Below are positions 1-8,383 of a DNA stretch of 34,054 nt, piece after piece. Origin of the DNA: Okeania hirsuta. GTDB taxonomy: Bacteria; Cyanobacteriota; Cyanobacteriia; Cyanobacteriales; Microcoleaceae. The stretch covers positions 1 through 34,054 of the forward strand of contig NZ_RCBY01000066.1 of the NCBI RefSeq assembly GCF_003838195.1, written 5' to 3'. The translations under genes and the position numbers were made by a program. The notes beneath the pieces are model-generated. The model was not told where the DNA came from. It saw only the letters and a list, made by a program, of their open reading frames with translations, and did no database searches. How positions within the stretch are numbered: the first letter of the stretch is position 1; the number at the start of each line of letters is the position of its first letter.

Positions 1-8
1 TAATTTTG

Positions 9-40
9 AACACCGTGTAGACGGTGGGGTATTAAACCCA
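9..40. repeat. Palindromic repeat, copy A
   Basis: Two adjacent hairpins: CACCGT-gtag-ACGGTG, then GGGT/ACCC. The GTGTAGAC core recurs at 1901-1908 in a similar 32-bp element, so two related palindromic units flank the GTPase gene. They could be transcript ends or a dispersed palindromic repeat; no T-tract follows, so neither is called a terminator. Confidence 0.5.
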
Positions 41-45
41 CAAAG

Positions 46-74
46 AAAATGATAACTCATAACTCATAACTGAT
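46..74. repeat. Heptanucleotide tandem repeat (ATAACTC)n
   Basis: About three units of a 7-bp repeat lie just upstream of the GTPase gene. It is one of many different 7-bp tandem repeats in the window, matching the STRR (short tandemly repeated repetitive) sequences described in filamentous cyanobacteria. Confidence 0.6.
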
Positions 75-108
75 TTGACCTCAAACCTCTGATTTCAAGT
101 AAGTAGAA

Positions 109-1764
109 ATGCCAACTTCCCGCCTGTTAATATTGATTCTAGGTCTAAGCCTAATTTTATTGCTCATAATTTGGCTGATTGGTTCTTTATCATGGCTATA
201 TAGTCAAGTTTCATGGTCCGCCCCCCGATTTGTGGCCAACCTATTACTATTACTATTAATTTTCCTCATTGGAATAGTCATTTTTGCTTTCATATATTAT
301 TTGAGACTATATACCATTCAAAAAAATCAACGGCGACGAGGTTCAAAAGCTAAAGTTAAGATTCCGGTTGTGAAATCTGAGGTAGCTTCTGAATCTCTCA
401 AGGCTGTGAGACAACAGGCTATACTGATTCAAGATGAGGTGGCTCGACAAGCGTTATTAGAACGTTCACAAGAAATAGAAGCTAGTCTAGCACGAGGTGA
501 TGTAAAAGTAGTTGTTTTTGGTACAGGTTCTGCTGGTAAGACTTCTGTTGTTAATGCTCTAATGGGTCAGATGGTGGGTAGGGTAGAAGCACCTATGGGG
601 TCAACCAAAGTAGGAGAAACCTATCATTTAAAAATGCCAGGATTGGAAAAAGAAATTTTGATTACTGATACTCCAGGAATTTTAGAAGCGGGAGTAGCAG
701 GTACGGAAAGGGGTCAACTGGCAAGGGTTTTGGCGACAGAGGCTAATTTACTATTATTTGTGGTTGATAATGATTTACAGAAGTCCGAATATGCTGCTTT
801 TAACGCTTTGGCGGACATTGGTAAGCGATCGCTTGTGGTCTTTAATAAAATAGACCTCTACACTGAAGAGGACCGAGAAGCAATTATTGTTAAGCTCAGG
901 GAAAGGTTAGTAGGGTTTAGCAAAATGGATATTGTGGCGATCGGTGCTCATCCTCATTCTGTTAAGCTTGAGACGGGAGAAATATATCAGCCAGAACCTG
1001 ATATTATGGCTTTAATCGGACGTATGGCTGCTATTTTGCGGGCTGAGGGAGAAGATTTAATTGCTGATAATATTTTGCTCAAATCTCAACGGTTAGGGGA
1101 AGAAGCAAGATGTTTAATTGATGCTCAAAGACGACGACAAGCAGAGAAGGTTGTAGAAAGGTTTCAGTGGATAGGAGCAGGAGTTATTGCTGTTACGCCT
1201 TTGCCTGTAGTAGATGTTTTGGCCACAGCAGCAGTTAATGCTCAAATGGTAATAGAAATTGGCAAAGTTTATGGTTGTGAATTGAATTTTGAAAGAGGGC
1301 AAGAGTTAGCAATGTCTTTGGCTAAAACACTTGCTAGTTTAGGTATTGTTGAAGGGGCGATTAAATTAATTTCTACAGCTTTACAATTAACTATAGCAAC
1401 TTTTTTAATTGGGAAGGCAATTCAAGGAGTAAGTGCAGCTTATTTAACTAGAATTGCTGGGAAGAGTTTTATTGAATATTTTAGTCATAATCAAGATTGG
1501 GGAGATGGTGGCATTACAGAGGTAGTACAAACACAATTTCAATTAACAAGAAAAGATGAATTTGTTAAGTTGTTTATTCAAGATGCGTTGGCTAAAGTTG
1601 TAGAACCTTTGACTAATATTTATTCCCAGAATGAAGAAGTTGAAATGGAAAAAGAATCTGATGAGGAAGATGAAATAAATTATCGACCTCCGGGGATGAT
1701 AAAGCAGGATAATACTATTAATGATTGGGATACAGAAAGTAGAGTCAAATGGGAAGATTGGTAA
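109..1764 (+). CDS. Membrane-anchored Era/HSR1-type GTPase with DUF697-like C-terminus
   Basis: A 551-residue protein. Two N-terminal membrane helices (about residues 5-30 and 40-65) are followed by a basic linker and a GTPase domain. The G1 loop GTGSAGKT is at 138-145, the G3 motif DTPG at 187-190 and the G4 motif NKID at 246-249. Past residue 350, hydrophobic helices (WIGAGVIAVTPLPVVDV and another near 405-440) resemble the DUF697/YcjF-like tail found in cyanobacterial GTPases of this kind. The end is acidic. It probably acts at the plasma or thylakoid membrane; the family's role in cyanobacteria is poorly defined, so no pathway is assigned. It stands alone, with palindromic repeats on both sides. 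The ATG start puts the first helix at the N-terminus as expected. Confidence 0.85.
   Translation: MPTSRLLILILGLSLILLLIIWLIGSLSWLYSQVSWSAPRFVANLLLLLLIFLIGIVIFAFIYYLRLYTIQKNQRRRGSKAKVKIPVVKSEVASESLKAVRQQAILIQDEVARQALLERSQEIEASLARGDVKVVVFGTGSAGKTSVVNALMGQMVGRVEAPMGSTKVGETYHLKMPGLEKEILITDTPGILEAGVAGTERGQLARVLATEANLLLFVVDNDLQKSEYAAFNALADIGKRSLVVFNKIDLYTEEDREAIIVKLRERLVGFSKMDIVAIGAHPHSVKLETGEIYQPEPDIMALIGRMAAILRAEGEDLIADNILLKSQRLGEEARCLIDAQRRRQAEKVVERFQWIGAGVIAVTPLPVVDVLATAAVNAQMVIEIGKVYGCELNFERGQELAMSLAKTLASLGIVEGAIKLISTALQLTIATFLIGKAIQGVSAAYLTRIAGKSFIEYFSHNQDWGDGGITEVVQTQFQLTRKDEFVKLFIQDALAKVVEPLTNIYSQNEEVEMEKESDEEDEINYRPPGMIKQDNTINDWDTESRVKWEDW
825..832. repeat. HIP1 octamer GCGATCGC (first of nine)
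   Basis: The cyanobacterial highly iterated palindrome occurs at 825, 3851, 12790, 16576, 21052, 25601, 27574, 30604 and 31102. That is far more than chance in AT-rich DNA, with copies both inside genes and between them. Confidence 0.9.
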
Positions 1765-1894
1765 CAGTTAAAGACTCTTCAAGAAGGAAGAAGGAATCAG
1801 GAAGAAGGGATTTAGGACTGACCTTGTTGGAAAAATTCCATGGGGGTAGTCAACGACCTACCTACTACCTGTCTTATAACCCCAAGCAATTGTC

Positions 1895-1926
1895 AACAGC
1901 GTGTAGACTGTCGGATATTATACCCT
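1895..1926. repeat. Palindromic repeat, copy B
   Basis: Shares the GTGTAGAC core and most flanking bases with the element at 9-40. Inverted repeats are kept in shifted register: ACAG/CTGT around the core, then a GG-TATTATA-CC arm. Several differences from copy A fall inside the arms. Confidence 0.5.
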
Positions 1927-2057
1927 TTATCGGTAAGGATAAATCAAGAGAAGTATAGATTGATTAAAGTACTAAATTAAGGAGTTTTCAATTCGTTAGA
2001 TTTTGTAGAGTGTTTACATAATTGATAAAAGTCGATCATTCAGGGTCATTGAACCTC

Positions 2058-2195
2058 TACTCCCTATTGCCCCAGAATTTTGTACCTCCAAGACTAGAAA
2101 ACTGCTGTAGTTATATAAAATACAAAAAATCGTGCTACTCCCCCACTCCCTCACTCCCTACTGCCCCAGAATTTTGTACCTCCAAGATAGGAAAC
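2058..2195 (+). repeat. Direct repeat pair, about 44 bp, spaced 94 bp
   Basis: The segment containing CCCCAGAATTTTGTACCTCC occurs at 2058-2101 and again at 2152-2195 with few differences. Each copy is preceded by CTCCCTA-type heptamers, which may have mediated slippage or recombination. Confidence 0.75.
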
Positions 2196-2218
2196 CGAGC
2201 TTCTAATGAAACTCGGTT
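2193..2218 (-). terminator. Hairpin downstream of the toxin-antitoxin operon
   Basis: AACCGAG at 2193-2199 pairs with CTCGGTT at 2212-2218, a perfect 7-bp stem with a 12-nt loop. It lies 36 bp past the toxin stop codon. On the minus strand a weak T-rich run follows, so it may end the toxin-antitoxin transcript. Confidence 0.45.
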
Positions 2219-2254
2219 CTGAACTAATATTTGATTGGGCACGACCGCTATCAG

Positions 2255-2542
2255 CTATAAATCTAATAACCTTTTTCCATGAATAACCGCAGCAACAATT
2301 ACTATATTACCTTTAACTTGATAAAGGACTCGATAACTGTAAGCATAATCTTGTCGGTAACTTTCATCCCCAAACTCTTTGACTACTTCTCCTTGTAAAG
2401 GATTATGAATCAAATTTTTGGTGACATTAATTATCCTATGGACTACTGCTGCAGTATAAGAAACAGAGTCACGTGCTATGTAGGAAGCAATCGCGTCCAC
2501 ATCATCTATAGCTTTAGAAGACCAAACTACTTTATAACCCAT
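2255..2542 (-). CDS. ParE/RelE-family toxin
   Basis: A 95-residue protein that begins like ParE/RelE toxins (YKVVWSSKAIDDVDAIASYI). It has the usual central YRVLYQV strand and a C-terminal IVIVAAVIHGKR segment. Family members either inhibit gyrase (ParE) or cleave mRNA on the ribosome (RelE); sequence alone does not decide between them here. The start overlaps the end of the upstream antitoxin gene by 16 bp, the usual arrangement for translationally coupled toxin-antitoxin pairs. Length is typical and no key segment appears missing. Confidence 0.85.
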   Translation of the reverse strand: MGYKVVWSSKAIDDVDAIASYIARDSVSYTAAVVHRIINVTKNLIHNPLQGEVVKEFGDESYRQDYAYSYRVLYQVKGNIVIVAAVIHGKRLLDL

Positions 2543-2724
2543 TTACTCAAAAGCCCTTCAGCTTCTTCTTGTGTAATTTTTCTTTCTTTATCAGCTACTT
2601 CTAAACCATGAAGAACTTTTTCAATTACATATAAATGATATTGAACATCTTCAAGGGAGCAATTATCTGGCAATTTACTTAATAGAGATTCTACTTTTTT
2701 CTTAGCAGTATTCATAAAGTTCAT
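2527..2724 (-). CDS. Antitoxin of the ParE/RelE pair
   Basis: A 65-residue, charged, helical protein of the kind that precedes ParE/RelE toxins in cyanobacteria. It has a motif like LPDNCSLEDVQYHLYVIEK and a C-terminal EEAEGLLSKW helix. It probably binds and neutralises the toxin and represses the shared promoter; this is inferred from position and length. Two possible ATG starts exist (residues 1 and 4). Its end overlaps the toxin start by 16 bp. Confidence 0.75.
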   Translation of the reverse strand: MNFMNTAKKKVESLLSKLPDNCSLEDVQYHLYVIEKVLHGLEVADKERKITQEEAEGLLSKWVIK

Positions 2725-3466
2725 ATTATTAAGTCACTGTTCCTAGCTGTACGTGAGCCATTGGACAGCGACATCTGGTGCTTTGCATTTTTGCGCTTTC
2801 CCAGCAGAAAAAAGCGAAAAACACATCCCCTCTTAGAAGAACCTTTAAGATATTAATCATTTTTATCTCTAATTTTATTATTTTGAAACCTTTTGGTCTC
2901 ATATAGTTCCTTTAAATTAGATGCTTTCATGTTCTAGCGCCTTTCGCAAACAAAATATGTCAGATTATCGCCGACCTTGGCTCTAAATATAAGGAAGGTA
3001 ATATACCTATCAATAATATAACAATCTGATTTAACTTTTGAAAGAGAATACTATCACTTTGAGCTATCAGCTACCAGTATAATTACTTATAGCTAATAAC
3101 ATATTGGTCAATCATCTATGTTTATGATCCCTGCAAAGTATAACTTGATATAGACTTCTTAATCGTCTTCAAAGAAAAGTTTTACTTTCTATAGATAGAC
3201 CTATCAAATGCAATTTGGCATAATTTAATGGTATAATTTGGGACTAATCATTATTGATTTATGGCCTTTCAGGAATTATTCAATTCAAAACTTTTAAATA
3301 CTATCAAGAGCTTATCAAATAACAAGTCAAATAAATAAACCCCCTCTCAATTTATCAGAAAGCAGGTGTAAATACTTATGTGGAGATTAGTCGAAGTATA
3401 TTTTTGATTTTTAATTACTTCCAGTTTTTTTATGTAGTAACCTAATTGGAATTGATGATAGTTGTG

Positions 3467-3691
3467 TCATGTAAGGTTCAACAATACTTGAAATCCTCCC
3501 GATGTTGCGCTTACGCGACAACGTAAAATTCCCACTCCATCACTGATAGGGACTTTCTGCTGCCTCTTGACAGAGGAGCTGCGCTTTCCTATCGGAATGC
3601 TCCGCAAACATGTCGCGAAGCGAAACATAGCACCTGTCTCCGAGGCCGAACCTCTTTTTGGTCTTACGGCTGCTCCACAGTACGTCACCAA
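3467..3691 (-). pseudogene. Possible tail of an IS200/IS605-type TnpB
   Basis: The minus-strand frame reads VTYCGAAVRPKRGSASETGA near its start. This resembles the variable C-terminal tails of cyanobacterial TnpB proteins, and the base composition is much richer in G+C than the surroundings. No zinc-finger or RuvC-like part is present, so at most this is a 3' relic. The island also contains the GC-rich dispersed hairpin seen elsewhere. The identification is weak. Confidence 0.25.
3593..3630. repeat. GC-rich dispersed hairpin, copy 1
   Basis: Core CGGAATGCTCCGCAAACA, in which CGGA-atgc-TCCG can fold, followed by ATGTCGCGAAGCG. Related copies are at 30248-30270 and 32660-32700. They contrast with the AT-rich background and resemble highly iterated palindromes of filamentous cyanobacteria. 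Confidence 0.6.
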
Positions 3692-3831
3692 TCCGACACT
3701 CTCCTAGCCCAGCAACCTTAATTTAAGTGCTATATCACAGGCTTTGGAAAAACCAATCAATGTTCGGTTTTCCCATGTGACGCTACCTTGCCAGGAGAGC
3801 ATGAGTCTTCAACCAAGGTTGAGATCAAAGT

Positions 3832-5658
3832 CTAGAAATTTTCATAGTTAGCGATCGCCCCAGTCATCTTCTCAATTACCTCTGGCACAGTTATAGAACC
3901 TAATTCCCCAGCAGCACGAGTCCTAATACTCAAACTATTTGACTCGACTTCCTTAGCTCCAACTACAGCCATTACAGGAATTTTGGCCTTCTCAGCATTT
4001 CTAATCAACTTACCCAAACGTTCATTACTAATATCCACCTCAGCACGAATACCTACTTTACGCATCTGAGCAGTAACCTCTTGAGCAAAGGGCAAAAATT
4101 CAGAATTAACAGGCAAAAGTTTAGTTTGGGTAGGAGCTAACCACAAAGGAAAATCTCCAGCATATTCCTCAATTAAAATTCCAATTAACCTTTCCAAGGA
4201 ACCAAAAGGTGCGCGATGGATCATAACTGGGCGTTTTCTAGTCCCATCTTCTGCCACATATTCCAAATCAAACCTTTCGGGCAAATTGTAATCTACCTGT
4301 ACAGTGCCTAACTGCCATTCTCGCTCCAAAGCATCCTGGAAAATAAAATCTAACTTTGGACCATAGAATGCCGCTTCACCAATACCCTCAAAATGATCCA
4401 TACCCATTTTTTCCACAGCTCCACGGATTGCACCTTCAGCTTTTTCCCAAGCCTCATCAGAACCAATGTACTTATCTGAGTCAGGGTCACGGAAACTTAA
4501 TCTAGCCTTAAAATTATTTAGTTGTAGATTTTTAAACACAAATAGAGTTAAGTCTACCACACTAAGAAACTCGGCTTCAAGTTGTTCGGGTGTCACAAAC
4601 AAATGAGAATCATCTTGAGTGAAACCTCGGACTCGGGTTAAACCACCTAATTCCCCAGACTTTTCATGGCGGTAAACAGTGCCAAACTCGGCAAGTCGTA
4701 TTGGTAACTCCCGATAAGAACGTAAGTCCTGTTTATAAATTTGGATATGGAATGGACAGTTCATTGGTTTTAAAACAAAACCCTGTTCCTGAGCTTCTGA
4801 TTCCTCATCCTCAGCCATCATCGGGAACATATCCTCTTTATACTTTTGCCAATGTCCGGAAGTTTTGAATAAATCTACTCTGGCAATATGGGGAGTATCT
4901 ACAGGTAAATAACCCCGTTTGAGTTGTTCTTGTTGGAGAAAGTCTTTCAGTGAATTCTTTAACATTGTACCCTTCGGAGTCCAAAGAGGTAATCCCGGTC
5001 CAACAAGGTCGGAAAAAATAAATAGTCCTAATTCTTTACCTAGTTTACGATGGTTTCTTTTGAGAGCTTCTTCTTTACGTCTTTTATATTCGGCCAGTTG
5101 TTCTGGAGTTTCCCAAGCAGTACCATAGATACGTTGTAATTGGGCTTTGGTTTCATCTCCGCGCCAATAAGCACCAGCAACAGTTTCTAAATCAATTGCT
5201 TTGGGATTAAGTTGCTTTGTACTTTCAATGTGAGGGCCAGCACATAAATCCCACCATTGTTCGCCAAGATGATAAATGGTAATTGGGTCTTCTAAGTCTT
5301 GGAGGATTTCTAATTTATATGGTTCTTTAATTTGTTCAATTCGACGTTTGGCTTCTTCGCGACTGACTTCTTCTCTAATTACGGGTAAATCCCGTTTAAT
5401 GATTTTGACCATCTCTTTTTTGATGGCTTTTAAATCTGCTTCTGTAAATGGTTCTGGGGTATCAAAGTCATAGTAAAAGCCATTTTCGATCCAAGGACCA
5501 ATTGTTACTTGTGCCTTGGGAAACAGCTTTTGTACTGCCATGGCCATGACATGGGATGTGGTATGGCGAATTTTTTTGAGGGTTTCTGACTCGCTGGTGC
5601 GAGGTAAATGGATTTTTTCTGGTTGTTCTGGGGAAGGATTAGATTCTGGCCTAGACAT
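3832..5658 (-). CDS. thrS: Threonyl-tRNA synthetase
   Basis: Charges tRNA-Thr with threonine. At 608 residues it has no N-terminal TGS domain: the editing-domain motif HTTSH is already at 32-36, with the matching CAGPHIES element further on. Class II catalytic motifs follow: motif 2 around VYRHEKSGELGGLTRVRGF, the zinc-ligand segment MNCPFHIQIY and motif 3 RAPFGSLERLIG. The C-terminal anticodon-binding domain (about residues 505-605) ends the protein. TGS-less ThrRS is common in cyanobacteria, so the short N-terminus is probably genuine. The 134-bp repeat array begins about 30 bp upstream of the start, which means the leader of this essential gene is repetitive. Confidence 0.96.
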   Translation of the reverse strand: MSRPESNPSPEQPEKIHLPRTSESETLKKIRHTTSHVMAMAVQKLFPKAQVTIGPWIENGFYYDFDTPEPFTEADLKAIKKEMVKIIKRDLPVIREEVSREEAKRRIEQIKEPYKLEILQDLEDPITIYHLGEQWWDLCAGPHIESTKQLNPKAIDLETVAGAYWRGDETKAQLQRIYGTAWETPEQLAEYKRRKEEALKRNHRKLGKELGLFIFSDLVGPGLPLWTPKGTMLKNSLKDFLQQEQLKRGYLPVDTPHIARVDLFKTSGHWQKYKEDMFPMMAEDEESEAQEQGFVLKPMNCPFHIQIYKQDLRSYRELPIRLAEFGTVYRHEKSGELGGLTRVRGFTQDDSHLFVTPEQLEAEFLSVVDLTLFVFKNLQLNNFKARLSFRDPDSDKYIGSDEAWEKAEGAIRGAVEKMGMDHFEGIGEAAFYGPKLDFIFQDALEREWQLGTVQVDYNLPERFDLEYVAEDGTRKRPVMIHRAPFGSLERLIGILIEEYAGDFPLWLAPTQTKLLPVNSEFLPFAQEVTAQMRKVGIRAEVDISNERLGKLIRNAEKAKIPVMAVVGAKEVESNSLSIRTRAAGELGSITVPEVIEKMTGAIANYENF

Positions 5659-5690
5659 TGGCTGTTTATTCTTGGTTTTTTTTATATTTG

Positions 5691-6203
5691 CACAGGAAAA
5701 GAGGAAGACTCTATTCTAGTTTAGTTAATCATCAATTTAGGAATTTTTGCGACTTTAACGCTACATATATAAAACGTTATAGTTTTTGATTACTACATCT
5801 AGCGTTTTTTTCTAAATTTTGATTCACAGCAAAGGAGGAAGACTCTATTCTAGTTTAGTTAATCATTCATTTAGGGATTTTTGCGACTTTAACGCTACAT
5901 ATATAAAACGTTATAGTTTTTGATTACTATATCTAGTGTTTTTTTCTCAATCCTGATTCACAGGAGAAGAGGAAGACTTAACTTAAGTTTAGTTAATCAT
6001 CAATTTAGGAATTTTTGCGACTTTAACGCTACATATATAAAACGTTATAGTTTTTGATTACTACATCTAGCGTTTTTTTCTAAATTTTGATTCACAGCAA
6101 AGGAGGAAGACTCTATTCTAGTTTAGTTAATCATTCATTTAGGGATTTTTGCGACTTTAACGCTACATATATAAAACGTTATAGTTTTTGACTACTATAT
6201 ACC
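5691..6203 (-). repeat. Four tandem 134-bp repeats upstream of thrS
   Basis: The landmark GAGGAAGAC recurs at 5701, 5835, 5969 and 6103, exactly 134 bp apart; the fourth unit is cut short. Units 1 and 3 share one set of variants (ATCAATTTAGGAATTTTT), units 2 and 4 another (ATTCATTTAGGGATTTTT), so the array is a duplicated 268-bp dimer. Each unit carries CGCTA...TAGCG and TAACG/CGTTA inverted repeats around ATATATAAAACGTT. Unit 1 adjoins the thrS start and may be the original leader; whether the units carry promoters is unknown. Confidence 0.95.
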
Positions 6204-6359
6204 ATTATATTAATTATATTACGGATAGTGTTTTGCTTAAATTCTATTTACAATAGATATCTTCAAAAAAGAGGGAGTAGGGAATAGGCAGAAATAATCA
6301 ATAATTTCTGTAGGGTAATTAATTTTATTTTTTATTATTGGAGATGTCTAATGAATCAG

Positions 6360-7508
6360 TCTCTTGTCTTGCTTTTGCTAACCAATTATCATATTTTTAT
6401 TGATTATTTTGTACCCATTCTTGAGCATGAAGCGGAATATCTTCTGGTTTGTCTTCACCCTCTTTAATAAGTAAACTTTCCTCACTCATATCGGCAACTA
6501 GAATTTCTACTAATTCAAACCATCGTTTAGCAACTGGATTATTTTTTAAGAATTTTTTATTAATTAGCTACTATACGCTGTTACATTATCTGAAAGCCCA
6601 AATTTTTTCCATCTAGAGATGTATCTTTTTCACTCAAATTTCCCATAGATTTTGGTAAGGAGGTGAAAGGAACTTCTAACCAAACTACATCTTTATTTTG
6701 TTTTAATTTTGTAGATATCCAATGAGGTTCGTAAGCATAATAAATAATTGGTTTTCCTTGCTTATAATGAGTCATTGCATCTCCTAAGAGAATTTCATAT
6801 TGTCCTTGATTATTTTCTACAGTATCCTCTAATTCATAAGCTTGAAGATGATGCTCGATCACTAATTCACAAGACCAACCAGGATTACAACCTACTAAAT
6901 TTGCTTTACCATCTCCATCAGAATCAAAAAGTTTGGCTATTTCTGGATTTTGTAATTGTTCAATGTTAGTAATATTATATTTATCGGCTGTTTTTTTATC
7001 AATTTGATATCCTTGGATGTCATTGGGAGTTAAATTTCCAACTCCTTCTAATTTTTCTTTTCCACCAGCATTTTTAAAGAATTCATTGTGTTGTGGTTGA
7101 TAGTAAACAGTGCTATATTCTAAATCTCCATTGGCAAGAGAAATATAGATTGACGGATAATCAATTTATTAGAGTTGTCGCTAAATAGAGGGAAAAAATC
7201 GCTCCAACCTAGACAGAGCAATAATTTCAAGGCCTTTTTAGCCACCAATAGCTACAATCCTTATATAACAAGGTTTTTGGGGGTTTTTGAAGTTATAAAG
7301 CGACAAGTCTATTTTGTTTTTTTCAACTTTATAGCCGAGTTTTTCTAAGCCTATATTCACTACTTCAGTTTGAAATAATTCTTGTATCCAGGTACTATTG
7401 GCACTACGAATAGTAACTATTCCAGGAGGAGTTTTTTGACAGGAAGTGAAAACTATTAATAAGCTTGTTAATATGCTTCCTACTTTTTTCAGGATTTTAA
7501 AATTAATT
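6360..7508 (-). pseudogene. Decayed betaine-type substrate-binding lipoprotein, copy 1
   Basis: Read on the minus strand, the sequence follows the intact paralogues: a lipoprotein signal (SILTSLLIVFTSC), the NSTWIQELFQTEVV segment, the DSDGDGKANLVGCNPGW motif, and the C-terminal KEGEDKPEDI region. It is broken in several ways. No start codon is visible at the expected place. A 140-bp element interrupts the gene after about 65 codons. The frame shifts after GKNLGF, and a TAA replaces a Gln codon near the C-terminus (NNQ-stop-KYDNW). The longest surviving frame is 6581-6862 (93 codons). Homology to the intact copies downstream is clear, so this is a relic, not a set of small genes. Confidence 0.9.
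7171..7310. mobile_element. 140-bp miniature inverted-repeat element in a pseudogene
   Basis: Ends AGAGTTGTCGCTAAATA and, reverse-complemented from the right, AGACTTGTCGCTTTATA match at 14 of 17 positions. ATT flanks both sides (7168-7170 and 7311-7313) as a 3-bp target duplication. Removing the element plus one ATT restores alignment with the intact paralogues. It has no transposase, so it would be moved in trans. A 3-bp duplication would suit an IS5-like family, but the family is not established. Confidence 0.85.
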
Positions 7509-7637
7509 TAATTCCTGATTTTTTGCTCTGATTTATACTTATTTATGAATTAGCTGAAACCTAAAAATGTGAAAAGTAGTATCAGCTTTTTTATAAAATT
7601 TAAAACCAATTTTATTATTAAAAAATCAGCAATTTTT

Positions 7638-8185
7638 TTATGCTGAATTAGCAGCTTTTCTCGCTTTTTCTAACCAAATATCATATTTTTGCTGATTATT
7701 TTTTATCCACTCCTGAGCATGACGGAGAATATCTTCTGGTTTGTCTTCACCCTCTTTAATAAGTAAACTTTCAACATTCATATCTGCTACTGGAATTTGT
7801 ACTAATTCAAACCATCGTTGAGCAACTGGGTTGTCTTCTAGGAATTTTTTATTAGCCACAATATGCTGTTGCAGTAAGGGAAAACCTAGATTTTTTCCAT
7901 CTAGAGATGTATCTTTTTCAGTCAAATTTCCTATAGATTGCTGTTTTTTTATAAATTTGATATCCACTTCTTCCGTTAGGAGTTAAAATTCCAACTCCTT
8001 CTAATTTTTCTTCACCACCAGCATTTTAAAAGAATTTTTCGTGTCCTGGTAAGTAATAAATAACACTATATTCTAAGTCTCCATTACCCATAGAAATATA
8101 AAGTGCTGGGTAATCAATTTCCTTTGGCTTTTCTACTTTATAGCCGAGTTTTTCTAGAGCTAGATTAACAATATTAGTTTATAAT
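7638..8185 (-). pseudogene. Decayed substrate-binding lipoprotein, copy 2 (internal deletion)
   Basis: The minus strand retains an N-terminal piece (TNIVNLALEKLGYKVEKP to LTPNGRSGYQIYKKTA) joined directly to a C-terminal piece (SIGNLTEKDTSLDGKNLGF to the end). Compared with the intact copies, about 135 codons between KKTA and the SMGNL segment are gone, including the DSDGDG motif, and the junction shifts the frame. The signal peptide is missing, and the expected Glu of ENAGG is TAA. The 109-codon frame at 7638-7967 is the surviving C-terminus, with a chance start. Confidence 0.9.
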
Positions 8186-8207
8186 CACTCTTTTTTTTTA
8201 CTTTTAT

Positions 8208-8307
8208 AGCGGTTTTCACAAAGATAGACTACAGTAAAAATTATAGATATGCACCAAGCAGGTGAAAATTGTATAAATCGTTGTATTCTAGATTAATGAA
8301 AACCGCT
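8208..8307. mobile_element. 100-bp element with 11-bp perfect terminal inverted repeats
   Basis: AGCGGTTTTCA at 8208-8218 and TGAAAACCGCT at 8297-8307 are perfect inverted repeats enclosing AT-rich sequence with no open frame. The left end is preceded by TAT, as in other TATAGC-ended elements of this window. No clear target duplication remains on the right, so it is a candidate miniature element only. Confidence 0.6.
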
Positions 8308-8383
8308 GAAAAATCCTTTTAGTTAAGATTTTGTAGTGATGAAATATCCCCTGATTGGCTATTAAAAATTATTTATCCATACT

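Larger units (their letters stand above)
1765..2254. other. Non-coding stretch with repeats
   Basis: No credible gene is seen. The stretch holds palindromic repeat copy B, a direct repeat (2058-2101 and 2152-2195) and a terminator-like hairpin. Open frames here have simple-sequence composition and no recognisable domains. Confidence 0.6.
2725..3831. other. 1.1-kb non-coding stretch
   Basis: No intact gene. AT-rich sequence fills most of it. A GC-richer island at about 3475-3720 stands out and may be a remnant of an insertion sequence (separate entry). A perfect 14-bp palindrome (TCAACCTTGGTTGA, about 3811-3825 on the opposite strand) lies close to the thrS stop codon. Confidence 0.6.

Noticed and set aside
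1749-1958. Open frame after the GTPase gene
   Set aside because: Low-complexity composition, overlaps the GTPase stop and the palindromic repeat, no recognisable protein features.
3467-3691. Functional gene in the GC-rich island
   Set aside because: No complete domain, composition and hairpins fit a repeat or insertion-sequence relic; kept only as a weak pseudogene entry.
5691-6203. CRISPR array upstream of thrS
   Set aside because: Whole 134-bp units are repeated with no unique spacers, and no cas genes are present.
5659-6350. T-box or other riboswitch controlling thrS
   Set aside because: No T-box sequence or specifier-loop arrangement is visible, and T-boxes are not typical of cyanobacteria.
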